From positions 372,001 to 436,000 of the forward strand of contig NZ_BTPM01000002.1 of the NCBI RefSeq assembly GCF_036245475.1: a stretch of 64,000 bases of DNA. Reading direction: 5' to 3'. The notes beneath the pieces are model-generated. The model was not told the DNA's origin. It ran no database searches and was given only the letters and a program-made list of their open reading frames with translations. The translations under genes and the position numbers were made by a program. This document shows, in pieces, positions 27,116 through 37,903 of this stretch. How positions within the stretch are numbered: position 1 is the first letter of the stretch; each line of letters opens with the position of its first letter. The stretch is from Vibrio sp. 10N (lineage in GTDB: Bacteria > Pseudomonadota > Gammaproteobacteria > Enterobacterales > Vibrionaceae).

Positions 27116-30100
27116 ATGAACACATTCAGACACTGTATTCAGTCAATTTTGTCTTTTAGAGATTTAGACAAAGTGACGGGACAACCACTTTATAGCTATA
27201 AGCTCAGCGATAACGAGTTTGAGCTGTTGAAACAATCACTGTCAGACAGTTTACGAAACAATAGCATATCCAGTTACGTTCCGACGGCTATCAGTTCTGA
27301 ATGGTCGGGGGCCTTTGTGTTATTTGCCTCTGAGTGGTGGCGCAGGGAGTTTTCAGGTGGACATTGGAGTTGGGAGCCTGTATTTGGTGCTTTAGGTATT
27401 CATGAGTCAGAGCTTTCTCCTGCGCAGAGAAGTCGTATGGTAGCCGCTGGCTGCCGCTACTGGCGAAGGCCAATTCTAATGAATGCGCAAGGTCATATGT
27501 TTCTGGGAACAGTTGCTGTTGAAGGGGGACTGCCGCTGCAGTTGGTGACCGATTCGAGCAGTAAACTCGCCTATTACTTTGAACAGGTGATTCAAGACTT
27601 TGGTAAATTCACACTATCAAAGCCTGATTCATTGGCGATAGCAAAAGCTCATGATCATCATATTGCGTCTTCATTTAGAAACGATGCGGTTTACTCAGTG
27701 GTCGGTAAGATCGCTGAAGCGATTTTTTCTTTGGCCGATCAGCATGACCTAGGTAAGCAAGAAGATCCCTTAATGTATCTTGACGTCGTTGAGCCCAACT
27801 GGGTAGATAGGTTGCCACTCAACATAGAGCATACGGTCGCTAAGAGTTTGTTAGACAGGGCGTTAGGTAAAGCGATTGTTGTTCAGCGTAAGATGCCGGA
27901 AACGATTCGATTACTTCGCTCGTTAAAACCACAGCACAACAGACACGCCTTTACGGTCGATGATATAGGTGAGGTTGAGGTAAACTACGTTTACTCGTTA
28001 GAACTAACGTTGCGTTCTCGCGTCAACACACTTTACATTCAGCAGCTATTTAACATGGCGAGCTTACCTGAACGTTTCAGTCTTTTCGCTGTGGGCAAAA
28101 AACCGCTTCTTGTGGCGAAGGCCTTTCGCCCCAAAAATACCCCGGATAGATACTTAGTTGATGTCCTTGAAAGTCAGCTGCCTGCAGATTGGTTTAGCTG
28201 TGAAATAGAGTTGATGGCTAGAGATGATCAAGGTGAGACGTGGTTTGCTCCTGTAATAGGAGGTAGCTCGGCATCTGATAAAGAACCTTGGGTATTCATC
28301 GAGAAAGAAGAACAATGGGTGTTCTCAGGCGCAGGGGACGTCATCTGTGAGGCCAGCAAGGCAATCATTGCGACTCAACAAGGATATGTAGTCGAATCGG
28401 CTTCAGAGCAATGCGAGGACATAGCCAGCTCTGCTTTGCAAGATAATCGTCAGCTTACAATGCTTCGAGAGGCTGGTCGATACAATGTCGGTCAGTATCA
28501 AATCGTACTTGGAGGTGAGAGGGTTCAACCCAAAGAGTATGTGTGGCAAGGTGACGTTTTACCATTTCAAACAACGCCACAAAAAAGCTTCATAGGCACC
28601 CCAAAACTCATCGAACTGAATGAGCAAGGTGTTCGAACTCCGATACAGGATAGCTCGGTTCATTGGCACGATCTGAATAAGCAACAATGGTCCTCGTTGA
28701 GTACACTACCATCGGGGAAAAGTGAGGTTCGATACACAAATCAGTCAGGTACCAACAAGCACTTTCGAATTGCTAGTGTTCCGAGTGATTTTCGAGTTGA
28801 TTTAATTCCTGCTACGGATCTTAGCCAAGGCAGAGTAATCATATCAACCAGTTGTCCCCCTTTGGTAGCATTGGCAAAAGACAACCATGATGATGTCAAA
28901 ATGGAGTTGTCGTCAACGGAGCAAGCAGTAGTTCTCGAACTTAGTGCCAATGGCACTTACCCGCCAGCATACATAGATATCGAAATCTGGTGGCAAGATA
29001 AGCCTAAATCTATAGAAATGAGATTGCCTTTCCCTAGTAAGGGAGTGTGCTTACTTGACGCTAAGCAACAGAGAGTTGACAACTACAGTGAGATTTTGGT
29101 TGATAGCTTGAGTAGCTATGAGTTATACGGTTGTGGATTAGATGGTGAGATTGAGGTTCAGTTCTCGTTGAAAGCTAAGGACGTTAGAGGTGCCTTTGCT
29201 CGTTCTGCTTTTTATAAAACGGTGCTCTCTTCGGTCGAAGACATGTCTGCTGGTTTATCACTCTCCGCATTTCGCTCTAGCATTCAATCTCTATTTGCGC
29301 TTTCGACAAGTCTAGATGCAAAAGTAAAAATGGAAGTCATGCATCATGGCCACGAGGTTTTTTCCGTTGATCTCGCACTGTATCAATGTTCACTCTTACC
29401 AGACCGTTCTAATAGCCATGTAGTTTTGAGCTCAGCGGCGAGCTCACACCTAGATAACATTGTAGCTATAGACTTGTTTACCATTCCTCTAGGGCAGCCA
29501 GACCAGACGCCTATTCCACTGAAACTAGAGTCTGTAGATGATTCAGGACGCTATTGTTGGCATATGCCTGATGAGGAGCTCGAGCCGGGCGCTTGGTTAG
29601 TTTATTGCAACGAACCTAAATTTGGCATTCGACCTGTTATGTGGACGAAAGATCTACAACTTCTTCCGGCCCCTAAAGGTGCTTTTGAAGCCGCAGCTGG
29701 CATTAGTCGGAACATTGATCGCATCAAAGCCTTCAGTCATGCAGCAAAAGAGTTAGCCGCTGACTACTCATCGGTTGAGTGGAAGTACGTTCGAACATTA
29801 TTAGCTTTCAATCAAGTACCTTTAACTACCTTCGATTTATGGCGCGGAGCCTCTCAGCAACCTGAATTCATGCTTGCGTTGCTACTGCAGGCTAACAAGT
29901 CAGAAATCGAAGCTGTATGGCATATGGGTACACAGTTTCCTATGTTGTGGACTTCACTCGATATTCAGCAGTCTATTAAAGTAGTTCGAGCCTACTATGA
30001 GTACTTACTGGAAAGGCTAGGTGGAGAGGGCATGGAAGAGCTGGTTCAAGACAGGATTATGAAAAAGCTATCGGAATTAGAATCTTTCTTTCCTAGCCTT

Positions 30101-30508
30101 TCTTCGCTCATACAGTTATTGGGCGTCAAGATTGCTTTCAATTTAGAGAAGTCCTTTATAGAGGTCGGTGATTATACCGCTCAACTTCGAGCCATACGTG
30201 GTCAATTGGCACAGCGGAAGTGTGAAAATGAATGGCCATGCCATAACGCGAACGATGTGTTTGGGCAGGTGATGCAAAGAGTGCACAAACAGATCGTAGA
30301 ACTTTGTCTCACTGGTGATTACTCATTTAAAAACAATGTAATGAACGCTCCCGTCCTTCTTGCATTGGCGACGGCTGGACATGCTGATTTACGAATGACC
30401 GCTGAGGTTGTTCATGCGATGCGAGAATATCGTAGGTTTGATGAAACCTACTTCGATGAAGCGTTTAATCTGACACAGAAATTAATTATTGGTTTGCTCA
30501 ACGTTTAG
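27116..30508 (+). CDS. druH: DruH, Druantia type III protein
   Basis: A 1130-residue protein without recognisable catalytic motifs, beginning MNTFRHCIQSILSFRDLDK. It resembles the STY4851/ECs_5259 family, which is the DruH component of Druantia type III, and precedes a ~2,075-residue DUF1998 helicase (DruE) by 15 bp. This two-gene layout of a ~1,100-residue protein plus a giant helicase is the type III arrangement. The middle region (about 450-800) is beta-rich and might be a string of Ig-like or other sandwich domains. Seen: size, order, family-like N-terminus. Its biochemical role is unknown. Confidence 0.78.
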   Translation: MNTFRHCIQSILSFRDLDKVTGQPLYSYKLSDNEFELLKQSLSDSLRNNSISSYVPTAISSEWSGAFVLFASEWWRREFSGGHWSWEPVFGALGIHESELSPAQRSRMVAAGCRYWRRPILMNAQGHMFLGTVAVEGGLPLQLVTDSSSKLAYYFEQVIQDFGKFTLSKPDSLAIAKAHDHHIASSFRNDAVYSVVGKIAEAIFSLADQHDLGKQEDPLMYLDVVEPNWVDRLPLNIEHTVAKSLLDRALGKAIVVQRKMPETIRLLRSLKPQHNRHAFTVDDIGEVEVNYVYSLELTLRSRVNTLYIQQLFNMASLPERFSLFAVGKKPLLVAKAFRPKNTPDRYLVDVLESQLPADWFSCEIELMARDDQGETWFAPVIGGSSASDKEPWVFIEKEEQWVFSGAGDVICEASKAIIATQQGYVVESASEQCEDIASSALQDNRQLTMLREAGRYNVGQYQIVLGGERVQPKEYVWQGDVLPFQTTPQKSFIGTPKLIELNEQGVRTPIQDSSVHWHDLNKQQWSSLSTLPSGKSEVRYTNQSGTNKHFRIASVPSDFRVDLIPATDLSQGRVIISTSCPPLVALAKDNHDDVKMELSSTEQAVVLELSANGTYPPAYIDIEIWWQDKPKSIEMRLPFPSKGVCLLDAKQQRVDNYSEILVDSLSSYELYGCGLDGEIEVQFSLKAKDVRGAFARSAFYKTVLSSVEDMSAGLSLSAFRSSIQSLFALSTSLDAKVKMEVMHHGHEVFSVDLALYQCSLLPDRSNSHVVLSSAASSHLDNIVAIDLFTIPLGQPDQTPIPLKLESVDDSGRYCWHMPDEELEPGAWLVYCNEPKFGIRPVMWTKDLQLLPAPKGAFEAAAGISRNIDRIKAFSHAAKELAADYSSVEWKYVRTLLAFNQVPLTTFDLWRGASQQPEFMLALLLQANKSEIEAVWHMGTQFPMLWTSLDIQQSIKVVRAYYEYLLERLGGEGMEELVQDRIMKKLSELESFFPSLSSLIQLLGVKIAFNLEKSFIEVGDYTAQLRAIRGQLAQRKCENEWPCHNANDVFGQVMQRVHKQIVELCLTGDYSFKNNVMNAPVLLALATAGHADLRMTAEVVHAMREYRRFDETYFDEAFNLTQKLIIGLLNV

Positions 30509-30523
30509 TTTGGAGACAGCGAA

Positions 30524-33500
30524 ATGGAATATTTTGAATCAATTATTGATCAGCTAACGAAGCGTGCTGCGAGAGCAACACTTGGGCAATTTGGACTTCG
30601 CTCTAAACCACTCAGAGAGTTTCTATGGAATGCCTTTAGTCAATCGCCGGGTAACGATGGGGCATTTCTAGGGGATCCTGTGTTCGAAGCAACCTTTGGT
30701 TGGAAACCACACACCGAACCCATGACCGCCTTATCAGGCAGACTGTTGGAGAGCCGTCTGGTCAGTGCGATGGAAAACCCTCCCAAAGAGCTTCGTGATG
30801 ACTATAAGTTCGATAGTAGTTGGTATCCCTATGCCCATCAATATGAGGCTTGGGAACATCTCTCTAAATCAGAACCTCGGTCAGTGATTGTTAGTAGCGG
30901 TACTGGCTCAGGTAAAACAGAATGTTTCCTTGTTCCAATTCTTAACGACATTGTAAGACGCCAAAGCAAATCAAACGGTGTTGAGGCGCTGTTCTTGTAT
31001 CCTCTAAACGCTTTAATTAACAGTCAGCGTGATAGACTTGCAGCTTGGACACATGAGCTTGGCGCTGATGTAAAGTTTTGTTTGTACAATGGCGAAACTA
31101 AAGAGAACGTGCCCGCTGCCAAGCAACGTATCCAGCCGAATCAACAGCTTTCTAGAAAGGCATTACGTTCCGACCCAGGACAAATCTTAGTTACCAACGC
31201 GACGATGTTGGAATACATGTTGGTTCGTCAAAAAGATGAGCCCATCTTAGCTAAATCCAAGGGCAAGTTGCGTTGGATTGTCTTAGATGAAGCTCACACA
31301 TATATAGGTTCTCAGGCTGCAGAACTATCTCTGTTGCTCCGAAGAGTTATGCATGGTTTTGATGTCACTCCAGATCAAGTTCGATTTGTAGCGACCTCTG
31401 CGACGATAGGCGGTAAGGATTCAGACACCGAACTGAAAGCATTTTTGGCGGATGTGGCTGGTGTGGATATATCTCAAGTTTATCTTGTGAAAGGCCATCG
31501 TGAAGTCTCGTCTCTTTCAGAGCTTGATTTACCGTATGCAATGGATTTGGAAGCAATAAATGCCATTGCCAGCATGAGTGAGCGATATAAGGCGCTAGAG
31601 TCGATTGTGCCGCTTCGTATTCTTCGTCAAACCTTAAGTGCTGATGACAACCGCTTGTCGCTCCTCCAAATAAGAAAGCTCCTCTCAGCAACAGATGAGC
31701 TGCTGAGTGAAGAAATCACACTTAAATGGTTAGACATATGTGCATCAACCAAAGATTCCAGCGGAATGGCCTTTATTCCATTTCGTATGCACCTTTTCCA
31801 TAGAGTCTCGGGCGGCCTTTGGGCGTGCTCAAATCCGAGTTGCTCTGCAAAAACGAACACGCCTCTCGATAGCATAGAGTGGCGCTTTGGCATGGTGTAC
31901 ATGTCACGTAGAGAAAAGTGTTCGTGCGGTTCTCCTGTGTTTGAAATGACGAGTTGTAACGGCTGTGGCACAAGTCTTCTATTAGCAGATGAAAGTATTG
32001 CTAAAGAGTCTGGTGATACCGTTCTAAGTTTGACCAAACCAGAATCCAGTGTGGACGATTTCTCTTTGGATATTGAGTCCGACGACATCGATTCGTATGA
32101 AGATGCTGACGCTGATGATGGTGATGTACACTCTAGGTTGTGTATTTTAGCGGAGCAACCATCGGATGAGACGGGTTCTTACTGGCTGAATAATGATCGA
32201 GTTTTGAAAAGTGCGAGCTTCAAACAGGCATATTTGGTCAATAAAGTCGAAGGCTATGAGAAGTCCAACGGCAATGGTTTGGGGTTGCGCTGCCCTTGTT
32301 GCCAACATACTAAGATCCAAAACTTTGAATTTTACCGTCACTTCCGCAACGGTGCGCCATTCATGTTATCGACGGTGATCCCTACCTTGCTAGAGTTCTG
32401 CCAAGATGGCAAAAAAGAGCAACTAAAAGGTCCGTGGAACGGCCGTCGGATGATTACTTTTACAGATAGTCGGCAAGGCACAGCTCGTTTTGCTGCTAAA
32501 TCACAACAAGATGCGGAAAGACAGTTTTTACGAGCAGCTCTATTCCATTTAGTCGCGGACAGAACACTGAAAAGTGGTACTTTGACCCCTGAACAACGTG
32601 CAGACCTTGAAAAATATAAAGCTCGATTGGATACGTTCAAAGAGTTAGGTGATGATGACATGGTTGAAATCATTGAGGAAAAAATTGCGTCGCTAGCAAA
32701 TGCTGGTGATGTTTCTATTCCTTGGTCTGATGTTGAGCATGAGTTGGCCAAAGAGAAGGAGCTTCAGTATTGGATTAAGGACTCTTATCAGCGCTTTGAT
32801 GAGCAAATGAGTATGGTCAAGAACCCGCTATTGCTTGCGAGATTGCTGTTATTAAGAGAGTTTAACAGCCGACCAAAGCGACAAAACACCTTGGAGACAT
32901 TGGGGCTCATTCGATTGGAGTTTGCTGCCATAAAAGATAAAGGCAACACAGCACCACCAGAGTGGAGGCAATTAAACTCGTCAGTAGATGAAGCTCAAAA
33001 ATCGTGGGTCGAATTTCTGACACTTTGCCTTAACTTCCATGTGCGAGCTAACAAAGCGATTTCTCTCAGTGAAGAACAGCAGCGTTGGATTGGTGCCAAA
33101 TTCTCTCCTGGGTTGATTATAGCGCCGGGTGACGACAGTCAATATCGTAACATTCAAAGTTGGCCGCAGGTTAAAGGTGGTAGCGTACAACCACGACTTG
33201 TAAGGTTGTTGGTTACTGCGTTTAATCTTAACCTTGACGAGAAAGAGGATAGGGTAAGAATAAATATCATTCTGCAGGAGGCGTGGAAAGTATTACAACG
33301 TCACGTTCTCTCTGCCAGTGGAGATGGTTACCGACTGGAACTCGAGAAACAGGCCAGCTTTAGCCTTACAAAAGACAAGTGGCAGTGTCCTCATACACAA
33401 AAGATCATTGATACACCCTTACAAGAGGTGTCACCTTACCTTAATGTTAAGGGAGCTCGCCAAGACCAGCTTTGCCGCCTTCTACCTACGCCATCGTACC

Positions 33501-36500
33501 CGTACCCCTATGGACGAAACGTTGAAGATGGCTCTCAGGTAACTTTGGAACAAGTAAGAGGTTGGCAAGAAAACGAAGAGGTAACGTTCCTACGTCGTGA
33601 GAATGCTTGGTCTGATATTTCAGACAGAATTGTCGAACGAACACCATACTTCAGGGTTGCGGAGCACTCTGCACAGTTACCTGCGAGTTTGCTAAGAGAT
33701 TACGAGGACAAGTTTAAAGCAGGGGCTATTAATGTTCTTAGCTGTTCCACTACTATGGAGATGGGTGTAGACATCGGTGGTATTTCGGTCGTCGCCATGA
33801 ATAATGCGCCGCCAAACCCTGCAAACTATCTGCAGCGAGCGGGTCGAGCTGGCCGCCGTGGAGAAAGTCGTTCCGTAGCACTGACGCTCTGTAAGAATAC
33901 TCCACATGGTGAGCATATATTCGAGCAAACTCGTTGGGCTTTTGATACTCCTATCCATGTTCCCAATGTTTCACTGTCGAGTGAGTATATCGTTAAGCGT
34001 CATATCAATGCGCTATTGCTTTCCGTATTTTTGAGGACGCATCCTCTTAGTGACAATGCGCTGCGTTTGAGCTGCGGCAATTTCTTTATTCCTCTCCATG
34101 ATAGCTGTCCAGCCCACGCAGAGCTGTTTGCAAGCTGGTGTCGAACGGATGCTTTGAATGAGATTAACGCAGGCCTAGAAACACTTCTTAAGCGCACAAT
34201 ATTGCAGGAAACAGCGAAGCACCAACTAGTGAGAGATGCCGCTAGTCAAATTGAAGACATTCTAGGGCGCTGGAAAAAAGAACATGAGTTGTTGATTGAA
34301 CAAAGCGAGGAGATAAAGAGTGACAGCAATAGGCTATCCACTGCTCAAGCTGCTGTAGAAACTCAAATTCAACGCTTGGAAGGGGAGTATTTGCTTTCTG
34401 AGCTGGCTCGAAAAGGCTTTTTACCTGGATATGGTTTTCCTACGGATGTTGTGTCGCTTAACAATGACAATATCGAATCGATCAATCGCCGCAAAAACGT
34501 AATACAAGCAGCAAAGCAGGCGAAGTCTGCGAAGGATAATCAGCTAGAGCATCGTATCGATAACTTATATAGCGCCAGAGACTATCCATCGCGTGATCTG
34601 TCTGTCGCCATCAGGGATTACGCACCGGGAGCGGAGGTTGTTCTGGACGGACGCGTTTATCAATCAGGTGGTGTCATTCTCAATTGGCACAGCCCAGCAT
34701 CAGCAGATCAAGTCAGTGAAATCCAATCCTTATTGTGGGCATGGCGTTGCAACCATTGTGGCTCTAGCGGTGTTGACAGAGCACTGCCAACCAGTTGTAA
34801 AAGCTGTGATTCTGAGTTGGAACCAAACACTTACCATCGTTTCATCGAGCCAGGTAGTTTTGCGATTGATATTCGTAACAAACCACATAACGATATCTCA
34901 AAATTGACCCATATCCCTTTTCAAGATCCGTGGGTGACAGTTGAGAAAAAAGATTGGGTGGAAATGAGTGTAAACCCAAGCGTTTTGTTTAAATCTAGCC
35001 ATGACGGTCATGTCTATTACCATAGTACCGGCTTATCTAATCGTGGGTACGCTCTTTGCTTAGAGTGTGGTCGAATGGAACCTATGCCTGATGATGACTC
35101 TGTAACGGCTCATAAGGTTCTTGAAGGACATACGCGCCTTCGTGGAGGTAAAGGTGAGTTAGAGCGTGAGAGTGAAGTCTTTTGTGGAGGCAATGAGCGA
35201 GATTTTGCGATAAAAGGACCAATCGAACTGGGTCACAGTACACATACTGACGTGTTTGAACTGCTGCTATTTAATGCGGACGGTTCTGTCTTGAGCAATA
35301 GAACCATCGCTCGTTCCATTTCTGTTCTGATTAGAAATGAGTTGGCAGAGAAGCTTGGCATTAACAGTGATGAAATTGGTTGTACTACAAAGCCGGTTAA
35401 TTATGCTGAACAAGAAGCTCAAGCTATTGTGCTTTACGACTCAGCTGCTGGAGGCGCAGGTTTTTCAATCAAGGCCTCTGAGTATATCGTTGAGTTATTG
35501 CAGAAATCTAAGCGCAAAGCGGTCAGTTGTTCGTGTGATAGGGCATGTCACCGTTGCTTAGTTGATTATTCTACTCAACACGCGCTAGAGCTATTAGATA
35601 GAAGGGCTGTGATTGGCTTTTTAGATAATGACTTTTTCAATCGAATGTTACTGCCCAGCAAGTTTGAGCTTTTCGAACGTGACAACCAGAGGGAATTAAA
35701 ACCACTGGGTGTTGCCATTGAACAGGCTATTGCACATGTTAGGACGCCAGTCCTCAATGTATATATATCGAAGAAAGCACTGGCAGAACTTGAAGCTTGG
35801 CCATTGATTAACTCAATTTATGATTGGGCGAGAGAGCGAAGGCTGAACCTAGTGCTGTCAGAGAGTGAGTTATCCCACTTAGATATTTCAGAGCAAATTA
35901 GTTTATCTTGGCTTTCAAGTCACCCAAACATTGCTTTGAGGCAAACGAAAAATGTATTACCGGACGGACAGACTATATTCGCTGAAGTTGTAGAAGACGA
36001 TCTAGCTCAGTGTTGGGGTATTGTCGATGAGCATGAGTCACAGCTGATAAAGGGCTTTAGAAAGGCGCCTGCACTAGCGGAATGCGTTCTAGAGATCCTA
36101 AAGGATCCTGAAAAAGTTGGGAGTGTTTCCATTCACCAAGAACTTGATGGACCAGCAGATCGGTTCGGAGCCCTATTCTGGACAAGCGTGCTTAGGTCAT
36201 CTGATCTTCTAATGAAGAGAATGCAGAAGCACAAGATAACAGAAATCATATATCAAGATAGATACCTGGTGGCACCTCTTCCTATGAGCCTATGCCTTCG
36301 AGCAGTTGGTGCCATACTTGGTCATTACGAAGGATGCCGAGCTCGTATAGTAACGGGAGCACTGAAAACAGAAGCTGAACTAGAAAAAGAACCGTACAGG
36401 AAGAATCAAAGCGAAAATAAAACTATTCAAGATAACTGGCGAAGTGAGGAAGAGCGTCAATTAGTTTTGGATGAGGCCATTTATCAGTCTGGTTTAGATA

Positions 36501-36751
36501 TCGCGTTTAAGACAAGAGACAAGTATTCGTTACCTCATGCCAGAACTATGTCGCTAGTTTTTGATGATGGCGTGACAGTGCAGATTTGGCTGGATCAAGG
36601 GTTTGGGTATTGGTGGGTTGATAAATATTCTAACGAGAATGGGCTAGACCCGCATGAGCCAATAGAGCATTCGGCTCGTGACTTGCTATATGCTGATTGG
36701 AAACTGCGAAGTGGTAAGTGGCCGACAGCGATATTTTTCTCGGTTGATTGA
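30524..36751 (+). CDS. druE: DruE, giant DUF1998 superfamily 2 helicase (Druantia type III)
   Basis: A 2075-residue helicase. Walker A SSGTGSGKTECF lies near residue 123, VLDEAHTYIG near 253 and VATSATIGG follows. The second RecA lobe has CSTTMEMGVDIGG and QRAGRAGRRGESRS. Cysteine clusters occur at about 430-485 (ACSNPSC, CSCGS...CNGCG), 590 (CPCC) and 1405-1425 (CNHCG...CKSC). The DUF1998 region near 1637-1690 has YDSAAGGAGFS and the zinc-binding CSCDRACHRC. The C-terminal ~350 residues may be a phospholipase D-like or nuclease-like fold, but no HKD was found. DruE is the shared helicase of all Druantia types. Confidence 0.9.
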   Translation: MEYFESIIDQLTKRAARATLGQFGLRSKPLREFLWNAFSQSPGNDGAFLGDPVFEATFGWKPHTEPMTALSGRLLESRLVSAMENPPKELRDDYKFDSSWYPYAHQYEAWEHLSKSEPRSVIVSSGTGSGKTECFLVPILNDIVRRQSKSNGVEALFLYPLNALINSQRDRLAAWTHELGADVKFCLYNGETKENVPAAKQRIQPNQQLSRKALRSDPGQILVTNATMLEYMLVRQKDEPILAKSKGKLRWIVLDEAHTYIGSQAAELSLLLRRVMHGFDVTPDQVRFVATSATIGGKDSDTELKAFLADVAGVDISQVYLVKGHREVSSLSELDLPYAMDLEAINAIASMSERYKALESIVPLRILRQTLSADDNRLSLLQIRKLLSATDELLSEEITLKWLDICASTKDSSGMAFIPFRMHLFHRVSGGLWACSNPSCSAKTNTPLDSIEWRFGMVYMSRREKCSCGSPVFEMTSCNGCGTSLLLADESIAKESGDTVLSLTKPESSVDDFSLDIESDDIDSYEDADADDGDVHSRLCILAEQPSDETGSYWLNNDRVLKSASFKQAYLVNKVEGYEKSNGNGLGLRCPCCQHTKIQNFEFYRHFRNGAPFMLSTVIPTLLEFCQDGKKEQLKGPWNGRRMITFTDSRQGTARFAAKSQQDAERQFLRAALFHLVADRTLKSGTLTPEQRADLEKYKARLDTFKELGDDDMVEIIEEKIASLANAGDVSIPWSDVEHELAKEKELQYWIKDSYQRFDEQMSMVKNPLLLARLLLLREFNSRPKRQNTLETLGLIRLEFAAIKDKGNTAPPEWRQLNSSVDEAQKSWVEFLTLCLNFHVRANKAISLSEEQQRWIGAKFSPGLIIAPGDDSQYRNIQSWPQVKGGSVQPRLVRLLVTAFNLNLDEKEDRVRINIILQEAWKVLQRHVLSASGDGYRLELEKQASFSLTKDKWQCPHTQKIIDTPLQEVSPYLNVKGARQDQLCRLLPTPSYPYPYGRNVEDGSQVTLEQVRGWQENEEVTFLRRENAWSDISDRIVERTPYFRVAEHSAQLPASLLRDYEDKFKAGAINVLSCSTTMEMGVDIGGISVVAMNNAPPNPANYLQRAGRAGRRGESRSVALTLCKNTPHGEHIFEQTRWAFDTPIHVPNVSLSSEYIVKRHINALLLSVFLRTHPLSDNALRLSCGNFFIPLHDSCPAHAELFASWCRTDALNEINAGLETLLKRTILQETAKHQLVRDAASQIEDILGRWKKEHELLIEQSEEIKSDSNRLSTAQAAVETQIQRLEGEYLLSELARKGFLPGYGFPTDVVSLNNDNIESINRRKNVIQAAKQAKSAKDNQLEHRIDNLYSARDYPSRDLSVAIRDYAPGAEVVLDGRVYQSGGVILNWHSPASADQVSEIQSLLWAWRCNHCGSSGVDRALPTSCKSCDSELEPNTYHRFIEPGSFAIDIRNKPHNDISKLTHIPFQDPWVTVEKKDWVEMSVNPSVLFKSSHDGHVYYHSTGLSNRGYALCLECGRMEPMPDDDSVTAHKVLEGHTRLRGGKGELERESEVFCGGNERDFAIKGPIELGHSTHTDVFELLLFNADGSVLSNRTIARSISVLIRNELAEKLGINSDEIGCTTKPVNYAEQEAQAIVLYDSAAGGAGFSIKASEYIVELLQKSKRKAVSCSCDRACHRCLVDYSTQHALELLDRRAVIGFLDNDFFNRMLLPSKFELFERDNQRELKPLGVAIEQAIAHVRTPVLNVYISKKALAELEAWPLINSIYDWARERRLNLVLSESELSHLDISEQISLSWLSSHPNIALRQTKNVLPDGQTIFAEVVEDDLAQCWGIVDEHESQLIKGFRKAPALAECVLEILKDPEKVGSVSIHQELDGPADRFGALFWTSVLRSSDLLMKRMQKHKITEIIYQDRYLVAPLPMSLCLRAVGAILGHYEGCRARIVTGALKTEAELEKEPYRKNQSENKTIQDNWRSEEERQLVLDEAIYQSGLDIAFKTRDKYSLPHARTMSLVFDDGVTVQIWLDQGFGYWWVDKYSNENGLDPHEPIEHSARDLLYADWKLRSGKWPTAIFFSVD

Positions 36752-36801
36752 AGAAAGACAATCGCCAGCCATTAACATTAACTCTGAAAAATCTGGCAAT
36801 A

Positions 36802-36835
36802 GGCACCTAGTATCGAGAAATACAGGCTAGGTGCC
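36802..36835. terminator. Hairpin between convergent genes
   Basis: A perfect 9-bp stem GGCACCTAG/CTAGGTGCC with a 16-base loop, between the 3' ends of druE (+) and the membrane-protein gene (-). It has no strong U-run on either side, so it is a possible bidirectional, imperfect terminator. Confidence 0.5.
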
Positions 36836-36844
36836 ATAGTCTAC

Positions 36845-37903
36845 TCAAGCAAAACCAAGTTCGGTCATGCTTTCTACGCATAAAGTCTCGATAGATTTGA
36901 TTGATGAAAGTTGTGCCGGATTCATTTGTCCACCGAAAACTCGATAGGTAAATGAACTAGCAGACTTGAACGAAGATAGTTCTTTTTCTATTTCAGGTAC
37001 AGTGGTGCTAACAACACTTTTCACCTTTATAAGTTGGGCTTTGACCTCTTTCAGGTGGTGAGTGGCTTCAACTTTGAGCTTTCTGAATTTCTCAAGCTCT
37101 GTTACTAGTTTGTGTTTTTCAGCTTTGATTTGTTTCGCCTTTTTATAAGAGCTCTTTGTAGAAAAATACACTAGTGGCGCAGCTACAATTCCACCAAGTA
37201 CCCAGAAGCCACCGGACATGCCTGCACCGCCGGCTGCGAGAGACCCCCCACCGAACCATGCAAGAGTGGCGTTTGTCGCTGCGATTCCTGAAAGAGAGGA
37301 AATTGCTGTACCAGTGGACGCGCTACCTATAATAGATACGATGCTCCAAGCGCCAATTGCGGTGCTTCCACCAACTAAGCCACCAAAACCATTGGTTAAA
37401 ATAGAATTATATTTTGTATTGAACTTTCGCACTTGAGAGTGTGGAGTTGCTTGCTTTGATGAATTTTTGAACTGATAGCTAGAATTAGTTTTTAACACCT
37501 TTTCTGCTTTCTTCATTGTGTGACTGTAGTGTGCTAGCAAATTACCGATTTCATCCAAAATGTAGTTTGTTTGCTTCTGTAAATCTTCTAGTTCATTGAG
37601 TCCAGGTTGATAGAGTGCATCATAAATGTCTGAGTAATGTTTTTGCTGAAGAGCAAAAACATAAGAGCCACCAAGGGAGGTAATAGCCCCGAGTGCACGA
37701 CTAGTGTTCCTTAAGAAGCTTTTTGTTCCTTCTAATTCAACGAAGAAAATGTCTTCAAAACAACTATCGAGTGCATGGAATGACTCATTTTCAATTTGTG
37801 TCGGGGTTTTATCACGGCAATCGACTAGGTTTCTGTAGGCGGTGATAGAGTTTTGAGTAGACTTAAGTTCGGATGGGTAATTCTTTGGTGTATATGTGTA
37901 CAT
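36845..37903 (-). CDS. Glycine-rich membrane protein of unknown function
   Basis: A 352-residue protein on the minus strand. A helical N-terminus (about 1-170) is followed by a long glycine/alanine-rich hydrophobic block (about 178-265; e.g. ATNATLAWFGGGSLAAGG and GFWVLGGIVAAPLVYF), consistent with two or three membrane passes or a glycine-zipper insertion helix. A charged coiled coil follows (about 265-315). I recognise this hydrophobic pattern as recurring in uncharacterised bacterial proteins but know no function. Lying beside Druantia, a membrane-active effector is a possible role, but that is only inference. Confidence 0.65.
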   Translation of the reverse strand: MYTYTPKNYPSELKSTQNSITAYRNLVDCRDKTPTQIENESFHALDSCFEDIFFVELEGTKSFLRNTSRALGAITSLGGSYVFALQQKHYSDIYDALYQPGLNELEDLQKQTNYILDEIGNLLAHYSHTMKKAEKVLKTNSSYQFKNSSKQATPHSQVRKFNTKYNSILTNGFGGLVGGSTAIGAWSIVSIIGSASTGTAISSLSGIAATNATLAWFGGGSLAAGGAGMSGGFWVLGGIVAAPLVYFSTKSSYKKAKQIKAEKHKLVTELEKFRKLKVEATHHLKEVKAQLIKVKSVVSTTVPEIEKELSSFKSASSFTYRVFGGQMNPAQLSSIKSIETLCVESMTELGFA

